From assembly GCA_016704655.1 (NCBI GenBank), contig JADIZR010000015.1, positions 1 through 64,000 on the forward strand: 64,000 nucleotides of DNA, written 5' to 3'. This stretch comes from Pseudomonadota bacterium. GTDB taxonomy: Bacteria > Pseudomonadota > Gammaproteobacteria > Steroidobacterales > Steroidobacteraceae. Below the pieces are notes generated by a model. The model was given only the letters and a program-made list of their open reading frames with translations, did not search any database and was not told where the DNA came from. This document shows positions 1 to 9,672 of this stretch, piece by piece. Position 1 is the first letter of the stretch, and every line of letters starts with the position of its first letter. A program made the translations under genes and the position numbers.

Positions 1-927
1 GCACCGCGACGCAGGATCCGTCGGACTCGGGGCAGGGCGGCATCGCGCTCAAACACACGGTCGATTCGTGGGCGACGGAGTTCGGCCTGTATGCGACGCA
101 GTTCCACTCGCGCGCGCCGTTCTACAGCGGGACGAAGTCGGGGCGTGTCGCAGGCCCGCTGTTTCTGCCGGGCGATCCTGGCAACCGCAATCCAACGTAC
201 TTCATCGAGTACCCCGGGGACATCCGGATGTTCGGTGCGACGTTCGAATCGAAATGGCGTGGCGGCGTCGTGCTCGGTGAACTCACGTATCGCCCCAACC
301 AGCCGCTGCAGTACAACTCGTTCGACGTGATCAGTGCGGCCGTTTCCCGGACGGCGCCGACGCCGTTGCGAGCGAAGGCCGACGCCGTTGCGCCGGGCGG
401 CGTGCTGCGCGCCTGGGAACGGCACGAGGCTCTGCAGCTGCAAGTCGGCGCGACCGGCGGCCTGCCCGCCGTGCTCGGTTCCGCCGGCATGAGTTACGGC
501 GCCGAACTCATCTACAAGCGCGTGCCGGACCTGCCGGATTCGTCGGTGACGCGGTTCGGGCGCGCGGAGGTGTTCGGGCAGGGGCCGGTCACGGGTGTGC
601 CCGCCACCCGCAGCGCCGGTGGCATGCACCAGCGATGGCTACGTGTCGCAGGAAGCCTTCGGCTACCGGCTGCGCGCGGGCCTGAAGTACCCGAAGGCGA
701 TCGGCGACGTCGACCTGGTCCCTTCGCTCGTGCTCGGTCAGGACGTCTGGGGTTGGTCAGGAGACGGCATGATCCTCGAAGGCCGCATGTTCGCCGTCGT
801 GTCGCTGCAGGCCGTGTTCGCGAGTCGCTGGTCCGCGGCGGTGGCATGGCAGCCGACGTGGGGTGGCACGTACAACAACGCGCGCGATCGCAGCACCGCG
901 CAGGCCTACGTCGGCTTCCAGTTCTAG
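1..927 (+). CDS. DUF1302 outer-membrane protein, C-terminal part, frameshifted
   Basis: This is the C-terminal half of a DUF1302-family outer-membrane beta-barrel protein whose 5' end lies outside the window. The first frame (from base 3) reads strand-like segments such as MFGATFESKWRGGVVLGE and TYRPNQPLQYN, typical of the family. At about 590-600 the protein continues one frame over with SDGYVSQEAFGYRLRAGLKY and ends in the aromatic terminus YVGFQF, as expected for a protein inserted by the BAM complex. The two frames together give one continuous family-like protein, so a small indel is likely. DUF1302 genes often travel with a DUF1329 gene and an RND-type exporter, none of which can be seen here. 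The substrate is unknown. Confidence 0.75.
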
Positions 928-1358
928 CGCAGCACCCCGCGCCTTGCCATGGCGCGCGCATAGAAATACAGGTTGAAGGCGATCAGCCAGATGACTGCGG
1001 TGAAGATCGCGCCGCCGGTTCCCGTCAGCGCCAGGCCATCCGTGAGCAGGTAGCTGTAGATCCCGGTGAGCACCATCGCCACGATGGACACGCCGAACAG
1101 CCAGACGGCCCAGGCTTTGCGCAGCAGCAGGCTCAACGAGCCGAGCAGCGCACCCCACACCGCGATCGCCCACGCGGCAATGGCCCACGCTGGAAATCCA
1201 TGGAAGTAGGCGAGCTGTTCGGGCGTGAACTGGCTCATGTAGGACTCGATGCGCAATTGCGAGGCGGAATAGTCGAATGCGCCCACGGCATTCCACAACA
1301 CAGCCAGCACGCCCACGATCCAGAGGCGGCGCGGGGTCCTGGTGGTCAGCTCGTTCAT
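924..1358 (-). CDS. small integral membrane protein, unknown function
   Basis: A 144-residue protein with about four hydrophobic segments: roughly residues 12-28, 55-78 and 83-105, plus one near 115-135 (IFTAVIWLIAFNLYFYARAM). It resembles small hypothetical inner-membrane proteins often annotated as sugar-transporter-like, but no catalytic motif is visible. Its stop codon overlaps the end of the convergent DUF1302 gene by a few bases. It lies just downstream of ppc on the same strand, separated by under 80 bases, and could be co-transcribed with it. Function cannot be assigned. Confidence 0.6.
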   Translation of the reverse strand: MNELTTRTPRRLWIVGVLAVLWNAVGAFDYSASQLRIESYMSQFTPEQLAYFHGFPAWAIAAWAIAVWGALLGSLSLLLRKAWAVWLFGVSIVAMVLTGIYSYLLTDGLALTGTGGAIFTAVIWLIAFNLYFYARAMARRGVLR

Positions 1359-1433
1359 GGTGATTCCCCCCCGGCTGATTGTTCTGCGGCCGATACTAGG
1401 GCCACGTCCGATTCCAGGTCCAGTCGCGCAGGG

Positions 1434-4185
1434 TCAACCGGTGTTGCGCAGGCCCGCCGCGATGCCGTTGATGGTCAGGTGGATGCCGCGACGGCTGCGC
1501 TCGTCCTTGTCGCCGGCGCGATAGCGCGCAGCGCTCGACCTGGATGTGGTTGAGCGGGTCGAGGTACGGAAACCGGTACTTGATCGAGCGGGCCAGCTGC
1601 GGATTGCCGGCGAGCAACTCGTCGGTTCCCATGATGCGCAGCAGGGCAGACTGCGTCGACTCGAGCTCCATCCGGATGCGGCTGAAGATCGTCCTGCGCA
1701 ATTCGGGATCGGTGACGAGATCGGCATAGCGCGACGCGATGGCGATATCCGCCTTCGACAGCACCATCTCCATGTTCGACAACACCGACGCGAAGAACGG
1801 CCACTCGCGATGCATCTCCTGCAGCAGCGCGAGGCCCTCGTCGCCGTGCTCCTGCAGCCATGCATCGACGGCCGACCCGAACCCGTACCAGCCGGGCAGC
1901 ATCAGTCGGCATTGCGCCCACGAGAATACCCAGGGAATCGCCCGCAGCGTCTCGATCGAACGTGACTGGTTGCGTGAGGCCGGGCGGCTGCCGATGTTGA
2001 GTTCGGCGATTTCGCTGATGACGGTCGACTCCCAGAAGTAATTCTCGAAGCCGGGCGTCTCGTAGACCAGTTGCCGATAGGCCTCGTACGCGCGGGCCGA
2101 CAGCTTTTCCAAGGCCTCCAGGTACCGGGACTGCGGCGCCCGGCCCGCGCCACCCAGCAGCGTGGCTTCGAGCGTCGCAGCGGCGAGCACTTCCAGGTTG
2201 CGACGCCCGACCTCGGCATTCGAGTACTTGGCGCCGATGACTTCGCCCTGTTCGGTGACGCGGATCTGTCCCTGCACGGTGGCGCCGGGCTGCGCCAGGA
2301 TCGCCTCGTACGTCGGACCGCCACCGCGGCCGACCGAACCGCCGCGCCCGTGGAACAGCCGCATGCGGACGCCGTGTTTGCGGAACGTCGCGACGAGTTC
2401 GACCTGCGCCTTGAACAGTTCCCAGCGCGAGGTCAGGTAGCCGCCGTCCTTGTTGCTGTCGGAATACCCGAGCATCACTTCCTGCGCCTTGCCGCGCGAG
2501 GCCAGCATGCGCGCGTATGCCGGGATCGCCAGCAGCGCATCCATGGTGTCGGCCGCGTTGCGCAGGTCTGCGATCGTCTCGAACAACGGGATCACGTTGC
2601 AGCTCAGATGAGCGTCCGTCGGACGGTAGAGGCCGGCCTCGCGCAGCAGCAGCACGACTTCGAGCACGTCGGACGCGCCGTCGCACTTCGAGATCACGTA
2701 GTTGGGAATGCACGCCGCCCCGTAACGCTGGTGCATGCGCGCAGCCGTCTGCAGGATCGCGAGTTCGCCGCGGGTTTCGGCGGAGTAGTCGACGTATGGC
2801 GAGCTGAGCAGTCGCGGGGTCGCCAGCTCCGCGGCCAGGACGCACACGCGCCCGGCTTCTTCCAGCGACGAGTAGTCGACGTCCGGCCGCGCCGCTCCGA
2901 ACAGTTCGCTGACGACACGCTGGTGCACGTCCGAGTTCTGGCGCAGGTCCACCGCGGCCAGGTGAAAGCCGAACACGTCGACGGCCCGTCGCAGGCGGCG
3001 CAGGCGTCCGCGGGCGAGCAGCGCGGAGTCGTGCGCCTCGAGCGAGCGCCGGATGATCTCGAGGTCGGCCGCGAACTCGGCTACTCGCGTATACGGCGGG
3101 GCCGCGCCGATCGCGTGCCGCAACGGTTCGTGCATGTCGAGCGCACGCGCGGTCGCGGCGACCCGCGCGTACAGTCCCGTCAGCGCGCGTCGATACGGCT
3201 CGTCACGACGATGCGGGCTCTTGTCCGGCGAGCGGTCGGCCAGCGCGTTCAGTTCGGCCGAGACAGCCGTGACGAGGGTCGTCATCGACAGTTCGGCGCC
3301 GAGTACGTGCAGCTGCTCGAGGTAATACTCGAACACGCGCGACGACTGCATGCGCAGCGTGCGCTCGAGCACGTCCGCCGTCACGAACGGATTGCCGTCC
3401 CGGTCGCCGCCGATCCACGACCCGATCCGCAGGAAGGAGGGCAGATCGCCCAGCGACGCGTCCGGGTAGCGCCGGTGCAGTTCGTCCTCCAGCGCGCCAT
3501 ACAGCAAAGGCACTTCAGGCAGGAACGTCTGTTCGAAGAACGACAGGCCGTTGGCCACTTCGTCGAGCACGTCGAGCTTCTCGAGTCGCAGCATGCGGGT
3601 CTGCCACAGCGCGAGCACCGCGCCGCGGATCGATTCGTCGTTGGCTGCCTGTTCCTGCGGCGTCAGGCGGGTGCGTTCGCGAGCCTGCAGCAGTTGCTCG
3701 ATCTGCATCTCCAGGTCGCGCACGCTCTTGCGCTGGACTTCCGTGGGGTGTGCTGTCAGCACCGGCACGACCACGCCCTCGCGAAAGAACCCAGCCAGTG
3801 ATTCCAGCGGCATCCGGGTCGCCTCGATGCGATCGAGCGCCCGCGCCAGGCTGCCGTCCGACGGCGGTTCGCCATTGATGTCTGCCTGTCGCTTGCGGCG
3901 GCTGTTGTGCAGGTCTTCCGCGAGGTTGGCCAGGTGCGAGAAATAGCTGAACGCGCGCGCCACGATCATCGTCTGCTCGCGACTCAGCCCGTCGAGGATG
4001 CGTTCGAGCTCGCGCCGGGCCCCGACGTTGGCGTCGCGGTGGAACGCCATGGCGCTCTGTCGCACGCGTTCCACCACGTCGAACGAGGGGCTGCCTTCCT
4101 GGTCGCGAACCGTGTCGCCGAGCAAACGGCCGAGCAGACGAATGTCGTCCCGCAGCGGACGGTCTGGCTCGTTGTCGAAATCCAC
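1434..4185 (-). CDS. ppc: phosphoenolpyruvate carboxylase, frameshifted near the C-terminus
   Basis: PEP carboxylase adds bicarbonate to PEP to make oxaloacetate and so refills the TCA cycle. The catalytic landmarks are present: LTAHPTEVQRKSV near residue 140, GYSDSNKDGG, and the glycine-rich loop FHGRGGSVGRGGGPTYEAI. The start is GTG at 4185, two bases after the stop of the upstream gene. Near 1515-1530 the open frame departs from the family: it reads VERCALSRRR and runs on to 1396. A neighbouring frame carries the conserved terminus GIHLTINGIAAGLRNTG, ending at 1434. PEP carboxylases end in a conserved NTG needed for activity, so the true end is almost certainly 1434 with a one- or two-base indel. 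About 917 residues, a normal length. Confidence 0.9.
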
Positions 4186-4187
4186 GG

Positions 4188-5222
4188 CTAGGAGTGGTCC
4201 TTGCGCGCCGGCTCCGTGACGTCCGGCACCAGCTCGTGCACGTCGAGATCGAACGGCCGTTCGCGCGGGGGCACGAAGTCCTTGGGGAACCAGACGAACG
4301 ACAGCCGCATGATGCGCGCGATGCCCGGGATGTCGTCGATGCGCGTCAGGTAGATGCCGAACCGGTTGCCGCCCGGCAGCAGCGTGTTGTCCGAGAACGG
4401 GAACGAGTAGGGCGACAGCGTGAACTCGATCGGCGGCGCGAGCGCCTGCGATTCGCCGTTGGCATCCAGCAGTACCGCGTAGATGCCGACCGTCTGTGCG
4501 GCCCAGCTGACTGCGCGCACGTTCACCTGCAGGTTGTCCTTGCCGTCAGGCGAGACGATCCGCAAGGGCGAGCCTTGGGCCGTGCTCGAACAGTTGAGCG
4601 TGAGCGAACCACTTGCCGACTTCGCGGCTGCTGGCACCGCGCACGAGAGCAGCGTCTCGGCGGCTTCGGTGCCGTCCGAGTTCAACGAGATTTCCAGGAA
4701 CGACGGATGGCGCCCCTCTTCAGCCGCAGCAGTGGATAACAAAGGCGCGAGTTGTCGCGAGATCACGCGACGCGAGGTGCTGCGCAAGCGCGCACGCGCC
4801 TCTTCGGTCTGGCCGGGCAGGGTATCGACGTAGCGCAGCAGCGGGCCGAGTTCGAAATGCTCGTGGAAGTTCAGCGCGAGCAGCTCGGCGAGCAGCGCCA
4901 GCCGTTGCGACCGGGGCAGGTCCGTGTCCCCGCCGGCTTTCACCTGTTCGGTTTCGCTCTGCAGCAGCGGCCCCACCAGTTCGCGGAACATCGCCGAGCG
5001 CAGGTTGGTCTCGGATTCCTCGCGCTGGTTGCGCAACGACTGCGAGTTGTTTTCCGTGGCGATCGCGATCTCACGCTGCTTGAGCGTGTTGGTCGCGTAA
5101 AGACCGACGATGGTGGCCGCGACCGTCAGCAGCGGGATCGCGAGCGAGTTGACGATGTTGGCCGCAAACCTGGCGTTCTCGCGCCAGTCACGGCGCGGCG
5201 GCGTGTCGGATTCGTGCGTCAC
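4188..5222 (-). CDS. membrane-anchored hypothetical protein
   Basis: A 344-residue protein not recognised as a named family. It has a cytoplasmic N-terminus, one clear transmembrane helix at about residues 24-46 (IVNSLAIPLLTVAATIVGLY), a charged and probably coiled segment (residues 48-75) and a long C-terminal domain rich in beta-type sequence, possibly periplasmic. It stops two bases before the GTG of ppc and begins 13 bases after the small exported protein upstream, so the three genes form one minus-strand unit. Nothing suggests a direct role in PEP metabolism. Confidence 0.6.
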   Translation of the reverse strand: MTHESDTPPRRDWRENARFAANIVNSLAIPLLTVAATIVGLYATNTLKQREIAIATENNSQSLRNQREESETNLRSAMFRELVGPLLQSETEQVKAGGDTDLPRSQRLALLAELLALNFHEHFELGPLLRYVDTLPGQTEEARARLRSTSRRVISRQLAPLLSTAAAEEGRHPSFLEISLNSDGTEAAETLLSCAVPAAAKSASGSLTLNCSSTAQGSPLRIVSPDGKDNLQVNVRAVSWAAQTVGIYAVLLDANGESQALAPPIEFTLSPYSFPFSDNTLLPGGNRFGIYLTRIDDIPGIARIMRLSFVWFPKDFVPPRERPFDLDVHELVPDVTEPARKDHS

Positions 5223-5235
5223 GAACGGGCGCCGC

Positions 5236-5538
5236 TCAGCCGCAGTCGACGTTGACGGTCACGGGTTCGGAGAGGCTCAGGAATTCCTGTTCACGCTGCG
5301 TCGGTGCCAGGCACCTGGCCTTGTAGCGGCCGGGAGCCAGCTGCAGCTGGTAGGCGCCGGGCTTCAGTTCCGCAACGGTCTTGCCGGTGGCGTCCACGAC
5401 GACGGCCTTGGCGGTGGCCGGCGTGACGGTGCCGGTTACGACGTCGGCAGCGGCGGGGACCGGGCCAGCTCGCCAGGGCGACCAAGACCGAGCGCGAGGT
5501 TGAACGACGGGCGAAGGCTCGTGATGGTCATGGCTCAC
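5236..5538 (-). CDS. small exported protein, signal peptide probably frameshifted
   Basis: The C-terminal ~75 residues (from DVVTGTVTPATAKAVVVDAT) look like a secreted beta-sandwich protein resembling carboxypeptidase-regulatory-like domains, ending VTVNVDCG. The open frame begins at GTG 5538, but a good ribosome site AGGAAGAG sits six bases before an ATG at 5531 in a different frame. That frame encodes MTITSLRPSFNLALGL, the next frame encodes VALASWP, and the third begins PAAADVV. Joined, they make a classic Sec signal peptide with an AAA-type cleavage site. One or two indels at about 5465-5515 are therefore likely. Function unknown. Confidence 0.5.
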   Translation of the reverse strand: MSHDHHEPSPVVQPRARSWSPWRAGPVPAAADVVTGTVTPATAKAVVVDATGKTVAELKPGAYQLQLAPGRYKARCLAPTQREQEFLSLSEPVTVNVDCG

Positions 5539-5739
5539 TCTTCCTGGTAGGGGCGGGGAACGCGACGGACGTTACCGCGCGCACGGGGGGGTGGCAACAC
5601 CATGACACGTGTAACCAAGCCCAGGCCGGGCGTGATCGGCGTCTCAGAATCCGCGTCGCACGGTTGACAGAATCGGGCCGGGCCGCCGAATCGGCGTAAA
5701 TTAGTGCCCAGCCACTCCATAGATCTGCGACCTCTCGTC

Positions 5740-6201
5740 ATGTCTCATCGCAAAGACGCCGCGCCTACCCGCCTGACACCGACGTTACGGACGTCGCACA
5801 GCGACCAGGACAAGCCTGCTCACCCCACGTCGGGGCGGGTGGGTTTCGACACGCGTGGCAACGCGGTGTGGGAATTGCGAACCGCCGATCATCGCTACGT
5901 GCGCGATGCCAGCACGACGATGGTGCGCAGGCTGCAGCCACCGGCGCACCTCGCCATCGAGACGACAGCCATGGTGCGTAAGCTGTCGGAAACTCCGGTA
6001 CCGCAGGGGCTGGACGTGCCAACCCAGCGGCGGGCGGTGCCGGCGGATGCGGGCACCCCACACGACCGCGCCAACATGGGCACGGTGCGGACTTTTCCGG
6101 TGCGGTCGACGTCGGCGGCGAAGCGCGCAGCAGCCAAGTCGAAGGTGACGTCTCGAGCCAGGCCAGGCCTGCTGGATCGCCTGTTCAGCCGGAAACCTTA
6201 A
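5740..6201 (+). CDS. basic hypothetical protein
   Basis: A 153-residue, strongly basic, low-complexity protein starting at ATG 5740 (MSHRKDAAPTRLTPTLRTS); a GTG at 5704 would add 12 residues. It contains a short motif, STTMVRRL / TTAMVRKLSET, repeated twice at about residues 60-95, and ends LLDRLFSRKP. No transmembrane segment or catalytic motif is visible. A TTGACA hexamer at 5664 and a TAAATT at 5697 lie upstream but are too far apart for a normal promoter. Its last four bases overlap the end of convergent infA. Function unknown. Confidence 0.5.
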   Translation: MSHRKDAAPTRLTPTLRTSHSDQDKPAHPTSGRVGFDTRGNAVWELRTADHRYVRDASTTMVRRLQPPAHLAIETTAMVRKLSETPVPQGLDVPTQRRAVPADAGTPHDRANMGTVRTFPVRSTSAAKRAAAKSKVTSRARPGLLDRLFSRKP

Positions 6202-6467
6202 CGGCGGCGGGCGAAGTTCGGGCGGGCGCCGGTCGAGGGGCCGCGGACGTCTTTTTCGCGGAAGTTGATGCGACCCTTGGTCAGGTCGTACGGGGACATT
6301 TCCAGGGTGACCTTGTCGCCGGCCAGGATACGGATGCGGTGCTTGCGCATCTTGCCGGAGAGGTACGCCGTGATTTCGTGGCCGTTTTCGAGCGTCACGA
6401 GGAAGCGCGTGTCGGGCAGCACCTGGTTGACGGTGCCCTGCATGTCGATGAGTTCTTCCTTAGCCAT
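6198..6467 (-). CDS. infA: translation initiation factor IF-1, long form
   Basis: IF-1 is an OB-fold protein that binds the 30S A site with IF-2 and IF-3 during initiation. The 89-residue product has the family core KMRKHRIRILAGDKVTLEMS followed by PYDLTKGRINFR. It is about 17 residues longer than the usual 72-residue IF-1, with a tail KDVRGPSTGARPNFARRR. This longer type resembles the second infA gene of Burkholderiales. The gene is monocistronic here, not beside clpA or aat. Whether it is the only infA of this organism cannot be seen. Confidence 0.9.
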   Translation of the reverse strand: MAKEELIDMQGTVNQVLPDTRFLVTLENGHEITAYLSGKMRKHRIRILAGDKVTLEMSPYDLTKGRINFREKDVRGPSTGARPNFARRR

Positions 6468-6611
6468 TCATTCACCTGGATGTGCCGGTACGGCGGGTAA
6501 TGCCGAGGACACTGAGAGGCGGAAGGCTCAAGCAGGGCGCGGCGCACGCACGATACAGCAAGCCCGTGACCCGCGTCTGGAAATAAACCGACCCGGCGGG
6601 GGAAAAGCGCG

Positions 6612-6876
6612 TATAGTCCGCCGCGGGTAGTCTCCCTTCTACTTTCTGTTTGGGCGGTTCTCGCGAAATTTTCGCGCAGTTCAAGTCCCAGCGCTTAGCC
6701 GAAGAGTTTCCGATCCACGTGGCACCGTTGCCACGCGACTGCGATCGCCCCGCCTCAAAAGCGGGAGCTCTTCCAGCCGCGCTGCCTCATGCCTTGCGTT
6801 TCCCGGTCCCCAGGCCGATCCAGCCCGTCATTTCGATGGGCACGGCCGAACGGACTTTCTGTCAGTGAGTATTTAA
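6612..6876 (+). promoter_or_regulatory. long structured leader of the RRM gene
   Basis: The 408 bases between divergent infA and the RRM gene hold no other gene. A possible -10 TATAGT lies at 6612-6617, giving a leader of about 250 bases. The leader can fold into at least three hairpins: CGCGA/TCGCG at 6662-6676, CGTGGCA/TGCCACG with a 4-base loop at 6718-6735, and CCCGC/GCGGG at 6749-6765. Long structured leaders are typical of cold-shock genes. The -35 region is weak, so the transcription start is inferred. Confidence 0.4.
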
Positions 6877-7143
6877 ATGTCCAAGATCTACGTCGGTAAC
6901 CTCCCTTTTTCCGCCACCGAAGACGCCGTGCGTGAGCTGTTCTCAGCCCACGGCACCGTCGACTCGGTGGCCCTGATCAACGACCGTGACACGGGCCAAC
7001 CCCGTGGCTTCGGCTTCGTCGAAATGACCTCGAACTCCGAGGCCGCCAAGGCGATCCAGACGCTGAACGGCTTCCAGATGGGCGGCCGCGCCCTCAAGGT
7101 GAACGAAGCCCAGGCGAAGACGGAACGTCCCCGCCGCTGGTAA
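6877..7143 (+). CDS. small RRM-domain RNA-binding protein
   Basis: An 88-residue single RNA-recognition-motif protein. RNP2 is KIYVGNLPF at residues 3-11 and RNP1 is RGFGFVEM near residue 43, with the conserved aromatic residues that stack on RNA. Such glycine-poor single-RRM proteins are found in cyanobacteria and proteobacteria and are often cold-induced. The ATG at 6877 follows a long structured leader and the gene ends in a strong intrinsic terminator, so it is a single-gene transcript. RNA targets are unknown. Confidence 0.9.
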   Translation: MSKIYVGNLPFSATEDAVRELFSAHGTVDSVALINDRDTGQPRGFGFVEMTSNSEAAKAIQTLNGFQMGGRALKVNEAQAKTERPRRW

Positions 7144-7208
7144 GCGTTCCGGCTGATCCGGACTGGTCGGCGGCTTAACGGCAGCCGACTGGAAAGAGGA
7201 AGCAGCAG

Positions 7209-7236
7209 ACGGCCCCTTCGGGGGCCGTTTTGCTTT
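7209..7236 (+). terminator. intrinsic terminator of the RRM gene
   Basis: Perfect 8-bp stem ACGGCCCC / GGGGCCGT (7209-7216 and 7221-7228) closed by a TTCG tetraloop and followed by TTTTGCTTT. This is a textbook Rho-independent terminator, 65 bases after the RRM stop codon. Confidence 0.9.
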
Positions 7237-7268
7237 GTGCGATCGAACGGGTGCGCTAGGCTTTGCGC

Positions 7269-8267
7269 ATGCAACAGCCACCGCTCGAACTGCACGTCAT
7301 TTCCGCTCGCGAGGTGCGTGAGCTGCTGCCGTTCGACGCCTGCGTCGCCGCGGTGCGACAAGCAATGCAGGGCGTCAGCGCAGGCAACGTGTTGATGCCG
7401 CTGCGGCAGTTCATGCCGCTGCCTTCCGGCGACGGCAGGCTCGCCTGGATGCCGGGTTACCTCGGCGAACCGGAGTGTTTCGGCATCAAGTTGCTGAGCC
7501 TGTTCCCCGGCAATCCCAGGGTGGGGCTCTCGTCGCACGTCGGGCTGTACGTCCTGTACGAATCTGCGCACGGCCGGCCGGTCGCGATCATGGAGGCGAG
7601 CGCACTCACGGCGATCCGTACGGCCGCGGCCAGCGTCGTCGCGACGCTAGCCCTTGCGCGCCCCGACTCGCGCACGCTCGCAGTTCTCGGCACGGGTGAA
7701 GAAGCGCGCTCGCACATCGATGCGTTCCAGGCCGTGCGCCCGTTCGAACGGGTGATCGTGTGGGGACGCAATCCGGACGCCGCGCGTGAGTGTGCGGAAT
7801 ACGCGCTCGGCGCAGGCTGCGCCCACGTCGAGGTCGCGGCGTCCGTCGCCGCAGCTGCCGCGGATGCCGACGTGATCTGCACCGTGACTGGCTCACCCAC
7901 GGCCATTCTTTCCGGTCGCGACGTGCGCAAGGGTGCTCACCTGTGTCTCGTCGGTGCGTCGATCCCGAGTTCGCGTGAGGTCGACGACGACCTGGTGGCG
8001 CGGTCGCGCTACTTCGTCGATTACCGGGGAAGTGCGCTGGCGCAGGCGGGCGAATTGCTCGACGCGATCAAGGCTGGCAGGGTGACGGAAGCCCACATTC
8101 TCGGTGAGATCGGCGACGTGCTGAGCGGCACGGTGCCTGGCCGGCTGGCGGATGACGACGTGACCGTCTACAAGTCGCTCGGTGTCGCGGCGCAGGACCT
8201 GGTCAGCGCGCTCGTGGTGCATCGGCACGCGCTGGAGCGCGGCCTGGGAACGGTCGCCGAGTTGTAA
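7269..8267 (+). CDS. ornithine cyclodeaminase / mu-crystallin family protein
   Basis: A 332-residue NAD(P)-binding protein of the OCD/mu-crystallin family. Members include ornithine cyclodeaminase, alanine dehydrogenase and delta-1-pyrroline-2-carboxylate reductase. Visible features are the N-terminal LMPLRQFMPLPSGDGRLAWMPGY, the TAIRTAAASVVATLALARP segment and the Rossmann start LAVLGTGEEARSHIDAF at about residue 138. The exact substrate cannot be told. ATG at 7269 is preferred; a TTG at 7263 is the only upstream alternative. It is transcribed alone after the RRM terminator, and no proline or hydroxyproline catabolic gene is nearby. Confidence 0.85.
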   Translation: MQQPPLELHVISAREVRELLPFDACVAAVRQAMQGVSAGNVLMPLRQFMPLPSGDGRLAWMPGYLGEPECFGIKLLSLFPGNPRVGLSSHVGLYVLYESAHGRPVAIMEASALTAIRTAAASVVATLALARPDSRTLAVLGTGEEARSHIDAFQAVRPFERVIVWGRNPDAARECAEYALGAGCAHVEVAASVAAAAADADVICTVTGSPTAILSGRDVRKGAHLCLVGASIPSSREVDDDLVARSRYFVDYRGSALAQAGELLDAIKAGRVTEAHILGEIGDVLSGTVPGRLADDDVTVYKSLGVAAQDLVSALVVHRHALERGLGTVAEL

Positions 8268-8333
8268 CGCCCGCAAGGAACAAACCGGCAGCGGCGCCGT
8301 CCCTGGCACCGCCACCGATGCTGTTGTGACGCA

Positions 8334-9494
8334 TCAACGCCTCGGCGGTGATCGCGTCGTGTCGTGGTCGCCCTTGCCCTGGTTCGACTTGCGCCGCAGG
8401 TAGGCGGCGGCAGGCGGCGCCGCACCCGCATCGAGGCTTTCGTTCCGCACCGCGAGCCGCGACTGCATGCGACGCAACAACAGTTCGTCGTCGCTGATCG
8501 CGCCGAACGCCGAGGCGGGCAGCACGGGCAGCGTGCAGGCCGCGGGCTGGATCGCACGCGGCTCACCATCGATGCCGGTGTAGCGCAGCGCGATCGTGCC
8601 GAGCGTGACCGGGTCGCTGGCGCTGGAATCCACGAGTTTCTTCGGCACCTTGAACCGCACGATCGCCCAGGCTTCGCCGCCATATGCGAGGTCCGGCAAC
8701 CACCAGGCGTGATCGGACGCGGCGCCGTAGTCGTTGAGCATCGTCACCTTGACGCCGGGCGCCGGCTCGATCTCGAGCCGCAGACGCCGGGCGCACAACG
8801 CATTCAGCAGGTCGAATTCTTCACGGAACGGGTCCATGAGATCGTCTGCCGACTCGCCGTAATACGACGTGCCGTGGCCCGAGCGTGCCATGCCGATCAT
8901 CAGGTCCTCGTTGAAACCGCTGCCGAGACCATACGTGGACGTGCCGATGCCGGCGCCGGCGAACTCGACGCACTGGGCCCAGATGGCTTGCGGATCGACG
9001 AGGCCGGCGTTGGCGCAGCCGTCCGAGAGCAGGATCACGCGCGAGACGGACTTCGGCGAGACGTAGGGCAACAACGTCTCGACGCCCTGGTGCCAGCCGC
9101 CGTGCAGGTTGGTCGAACCACCGTCTGCAATCTGGCGGATCGCACGGCGGATCACCTCGCGTCCATCGGCGACCGGCACCGCGGGCACCAGCGTGTCAAC
9201 ACCGTCGTCGTAGACGACGAGCGAGAGTCGGTCCGTGGGCAGCAGGCCGTCGAGCACGAACTCGGCGCAGCGCTGGGCTTCCGCCAGCGGTTTGCCGGAC
9301 ATGGAACCTGAGCGGTCGATCACGAGCGACAGGTGGAGCGGACTACGCTGCGGCAATTCGGCCGGCGCGTCGGGTGCCTGGATGCGGACGAGGACTTCGA
9401 GCGTGTTGTCGTGGCCCGCGAGCAGTGCCGGGCGACGCGGGGTGGCGAGGAGAGTGGGGAGGGAAGTGTCCCGCTGTTGGTTCTGTTCGGTCAT
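8334..9494 (-). CDS. von Willebrand factor type A domain protein
   Basis: A 386-residue protein with a VWA domain. The metal-binding MIDAS motif DRSGSMS is near residue 60, with the later threonine (STNLHGG) and aspartate (LLSDGCANAGL) in the expected places. The start is ATG 9494, eight bases after an AGGAG ribosome site; the same frame stays open to 9680 but the extra 62 residues look non-coding. There is no signal peptide, so it is probably cytoplasmic. No AAA+ MoxR-type ATPase gene, the common partner of such proteins, is adjacent. Partner and function unknown. Confidence 0.8.
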   Translation of the reverse strand: MTEQNQQRDTSLPTLLATPRRPALLAGHDNTLEVLVRIQAPDAPAELPQRSPLHLSLVIDRSGSMSGKPLAEAQRCAEFVLDGLLPTDRLSLVVYDDGVDTLVPAVPVADGREVIRRAIRQIADGGSTNLHGGWHQGVETLLPYVSPKSVSRVILLSDGCANAGLVDPQAIWAQCVEFAGAGIGTSTYGLGSGFNEDLMIGMARSGHGTSYYGESADDLMDPFREEFDLLNALCARRLRLEIEPAPGVKVTMLNDYGAASDHAWWLPDLAYGGEAWAIVRFKVPKKLVDSSASDPVTLGTIALRYTGIDGEPRAIQPAACTLPVLPASAFGAISDDELLLRRMQSRLAVRNESLDAGAAPPAAAYLRRKSNQGKGDHDTTRSPPRR

Positions 9495-9672
9495 CGATCC
9501 GCTCCTGCGACGGGGTCTGGACCGTCGTGGGAGCAGGATGACGGGTGGCAGGCTCGCTGGATGAGCCTGGCTGGACGAGGCTCGCGCACCCGGGGCGGGG
9601 TGACTACCGATCCCCGACCGGCCTCCGGGACGGCTAAAATTCCGGCCGTCTTCCTGACCCGGTAGCTGTGGC

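Noticed and set aside
2071..3801. 576-codon plus-strand frame
   Set aside because: It is antisense to ppc and shows no recognisable domain.
5664..5702. TTGACA / TAAATT promoter for the basic hypothetical protein
   Set aside because: The spacer is 27 bases, too long for a sigma-70 promoter.
6700..6800. tRNA gene in the RRM leader
   Set aside because: Hairpins are present, but no cloverleaf, T-loop GTTCRA or CCA end.
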